15,543 nucleotides of DNA, from positions 1 to 15,543 of the forward strand of contig JABDJT010000007.1 of assembly GCA_013003335.1 (NCBI GenBank). Direction: 5' to 3'. Positions 14,431 through 15,543 of this stretch are shown here, one piece after another. The notes under the pieces are model-generated. The model saw only the letters and a list, made by a program, of their open reading frames with translations, searched no databases and was not told the DNA's origin. Made by a program: the position numbers and the translations under genes. The first letter of the stretch is position 1; the number at the start of each line of letters is the position of its first letter. The stretch comes from Verrucomicrobiales bacterium. GTDB taxonomy: Bacteria; Verrucomicrobiota; Verrucomicrobiia; Verrucomicrobiales; DEV007.

Positions 14431-15543
14431 ATGATTGATCCGGAAAATTATGGTTTTCACGACGAAGAATCCGTCGGATCGGGTTGTTGTGGTGAAGTGG
14501 TTCGCGCGACTGACCCGGAAGGAAAAACCGTTGCGTTGAAGCAATTCAATTCGATGGCAATCGATCGCCATTTCCTTGAAACAAATTACCGCCGCTATGC
14601 CCGTCTTTCCAAGCATTCGGGCATCGTTGATATCCACGGATACCAGTTCAAAGAGCATCCATATTTTATCGTGATGGACTGGATCGAGGGCAAAACGCTC
14701 GATGAGATCGGTCACCTGCCCGAGGGTGAGGCCTGGCAACGGATTTACGAAATTGCAGATGCGCTGGCGCACCTTCACAAGCACGCACTTGTCCACACCA
14801 ATCTCCATCCGGGTAACATTTTCTTCACGGAAGATCAGCAATCCATCGCCAAGATCACCGATTTCGGACCCGGTCTGGCCGGGAAGGTGCATCATATCGA
14901 TTTGGGGGAAACGGCCTATTACGCTCCGCCGGAACAGCTCGAAAACCCGGAGAATTTCGACGATAAAATCGCCGAGCAATGGGATGTTTACCGGTTCGGC
15001 GTGATCGCCTTCTGGTTGATCAATGGCACCCTGCCCCGCGGCCACGGTTACATTAAGGCCCGCGGGGAAGCTCTGGAGGAAAGCGGCGGACGGCCTGTGC
15101 CGGTCGATTACCAGGCGTATGCTGCCGATGTCCGCGAAAATCCGGAGTTTCACTGGAACCGGAAGACATCGAATCGTGCGTTTCGCCTCCGTCGGGAAAT
15201 CGTCGAAAAATGCCTCTCCATCTGTCCGAACGAGCGCCCGCTCGATATGCGGGACGTCCGGACCAGTTTTCGCGCCCTGGAGCAACAGTTTGTGCTGGAA
15301 GATGCCGAAAACCGCGTCGTGCGGGAGCGCAAGCTGCAGAAAATGAAGCTGATCGTGACCCGAACCGTCGCGGCCTGCCTTGCGATTTCTCTCACAGCCG
15401 CGTCCTATTTCCTGATCCGCTACCTGCACCGTACGATTTCGCAGGACAAAGAAATCTCGAAGCTGGAGCACGTCACCAGCACCCAAAAAGCGGACATCGA
15501 AAAGCGGGATCGTTTGCTATCGGAAATCGAGCACGATCTGAAA
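14431..15543 (+). CDS. Membrane-anchored Hanks-type kinase-fold protein, probable pseudokinase (3' truncated by window)
   Basis: Open from the ATG at 14431 to the window end, 371 codons without a stop, so the C-terminus is missing. The kinase fold spans about 9-285: a glycine loop ESVGSGCCGEV (13-23), the ATP-anchoring K37 in VALK, DFG at 144-146, APPE (165-168) as the activation-segment end, DVYRFG (185-190) and the late Arg in CPNERP (265-270). The catalytic loop reads HTNLHPGN (122-129) where active kinases have HRDLKPxN: the proton-accepting Asp is N124 and the usual Lys is H126. Mg-binding N129 and D144 are kept, so nucleotide binding may persist without normal catalysis. A single membrane segment lies at about 306-329, followed by charged heptad-like sequence (331-371), probably a coiled coil outside the membrane. 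The domain beyond is unseen. The 5' flank is pyrimidine-rich with no Shine-Dalgarno sequence, and a CTAG lies 10 nt before the ATG. Confidence 0.87.
   Translation, partial: MIDPENYGFHDEESVGSGCCGEVVRATDPEGKTVALKQFNSMAIDRHFLETNYRRYARLSKHSGIVDIHGYQFKEHPYFIVMDWIEGKTLDEIGHLPEGEAWQRIYEIADALAHLHKHALVHTNLHPGNIFFTEDQQSIAKITDFGPGLAGKVHHIDLGETAYYAPPEQLENPENFDDKIAEQWDVYRFGVIAFWLINGTLPRGHGYIKARGEALEESGGRPVPVDYQAYAADVRENPEFHWNRKTSNRAFRLRREIVEKCLSICPNERPLDMRDVRTSFRALEQQFVLEDAENRVVRERKLQKMKLIVTRTVAACLAISLTAASYFLIRYLHRTISQDKEISKLEHVTSTQKADIEKRDRLLSEIEHDLK

Noticed and set aside
14404..15486. Long open frame on the minus strand (360 codons) opposite the kinase-like gene
   Set aside because: The plus strand has clear kinase motifs through the same stretch and stays open to the window end; the antisense translation has no recognisable domain.
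1..15543. tRNA, rRNA, CRISPR array, insertion sequence or phage genes
   Set aside because: None seen: no regularly spaced direct repeats, no transposase or integrase motifs, and no cloverleaf candidate in the short gaps. The palindromes are irregularly spaced and intergenic.

Overview
The window looks like chromosome from a Gram-negative-type member of the Planctomycetota-Verrucomicrobiota group, most likely a verrucomicrobium (inference). Two genes belong to the cytochrome-c-like PSD/PSCyt families (DUF1587/1592/1588/1585 and DUF1549/DUF1553), which are expanded in that group. An Lnt lipoprotein N-acyltransferase and signal peptides fit a cell with lipoproteins and a periplasm. DNA is moderately GC-rich, coding is dense, no intergenic gap exceeds about 160 bp, and I see no tRNA, rRNA, insertion sequence or CRISPR array.

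Layout. Positions 9-2486 (+) and 2538-4472 (-) are two convergent exported haem-motif proteins. 4547-5425 (-) is an RlmI-like RNA methyltransferase, divergent from a tight two-gene unit: a phosphohexomutase (5574-7535) and lnt (7543-9309). serA (9355-10980, -) converges on lnt and diverges from a rhomboid protease (11100-11789, +). The rhomboid gene converges on an unrecognised exported protein (11811-12830, -), behind which lies a WbpA-type nucleotide-sugar dehydrogenase (12955-14274, -). A membrane-anchored protein with a Hanks-kinase fold (14431 to the window end, +) is divergent from it and is truncated by the window edge.

Functional links are loose: mostly housekeeping (serine synthesis, sugar-phosphate interconversion, lipoprotein maturation, rRNA modification) mixed with envelope functions (polysaccharide precursor, rhomboid, exported cytochrome-like proteins).

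Three things stand out. (1) A palindromic intergenic repeat (core AACAGGGTT...AACCCTGTT) occurs three times, with a fourth degenerate relative. (2) The tetranucleotide CTAG occurs only five times by eye, and four of those lie just upstream of start codons as part of -10-like TAGA(C/G)T boxes 6-9 nt before ATG, which suggests leaderless transcripts. (3) The terminal kinase has HTN in place of the catalytic HRD triad and is probably a pseudokinase.
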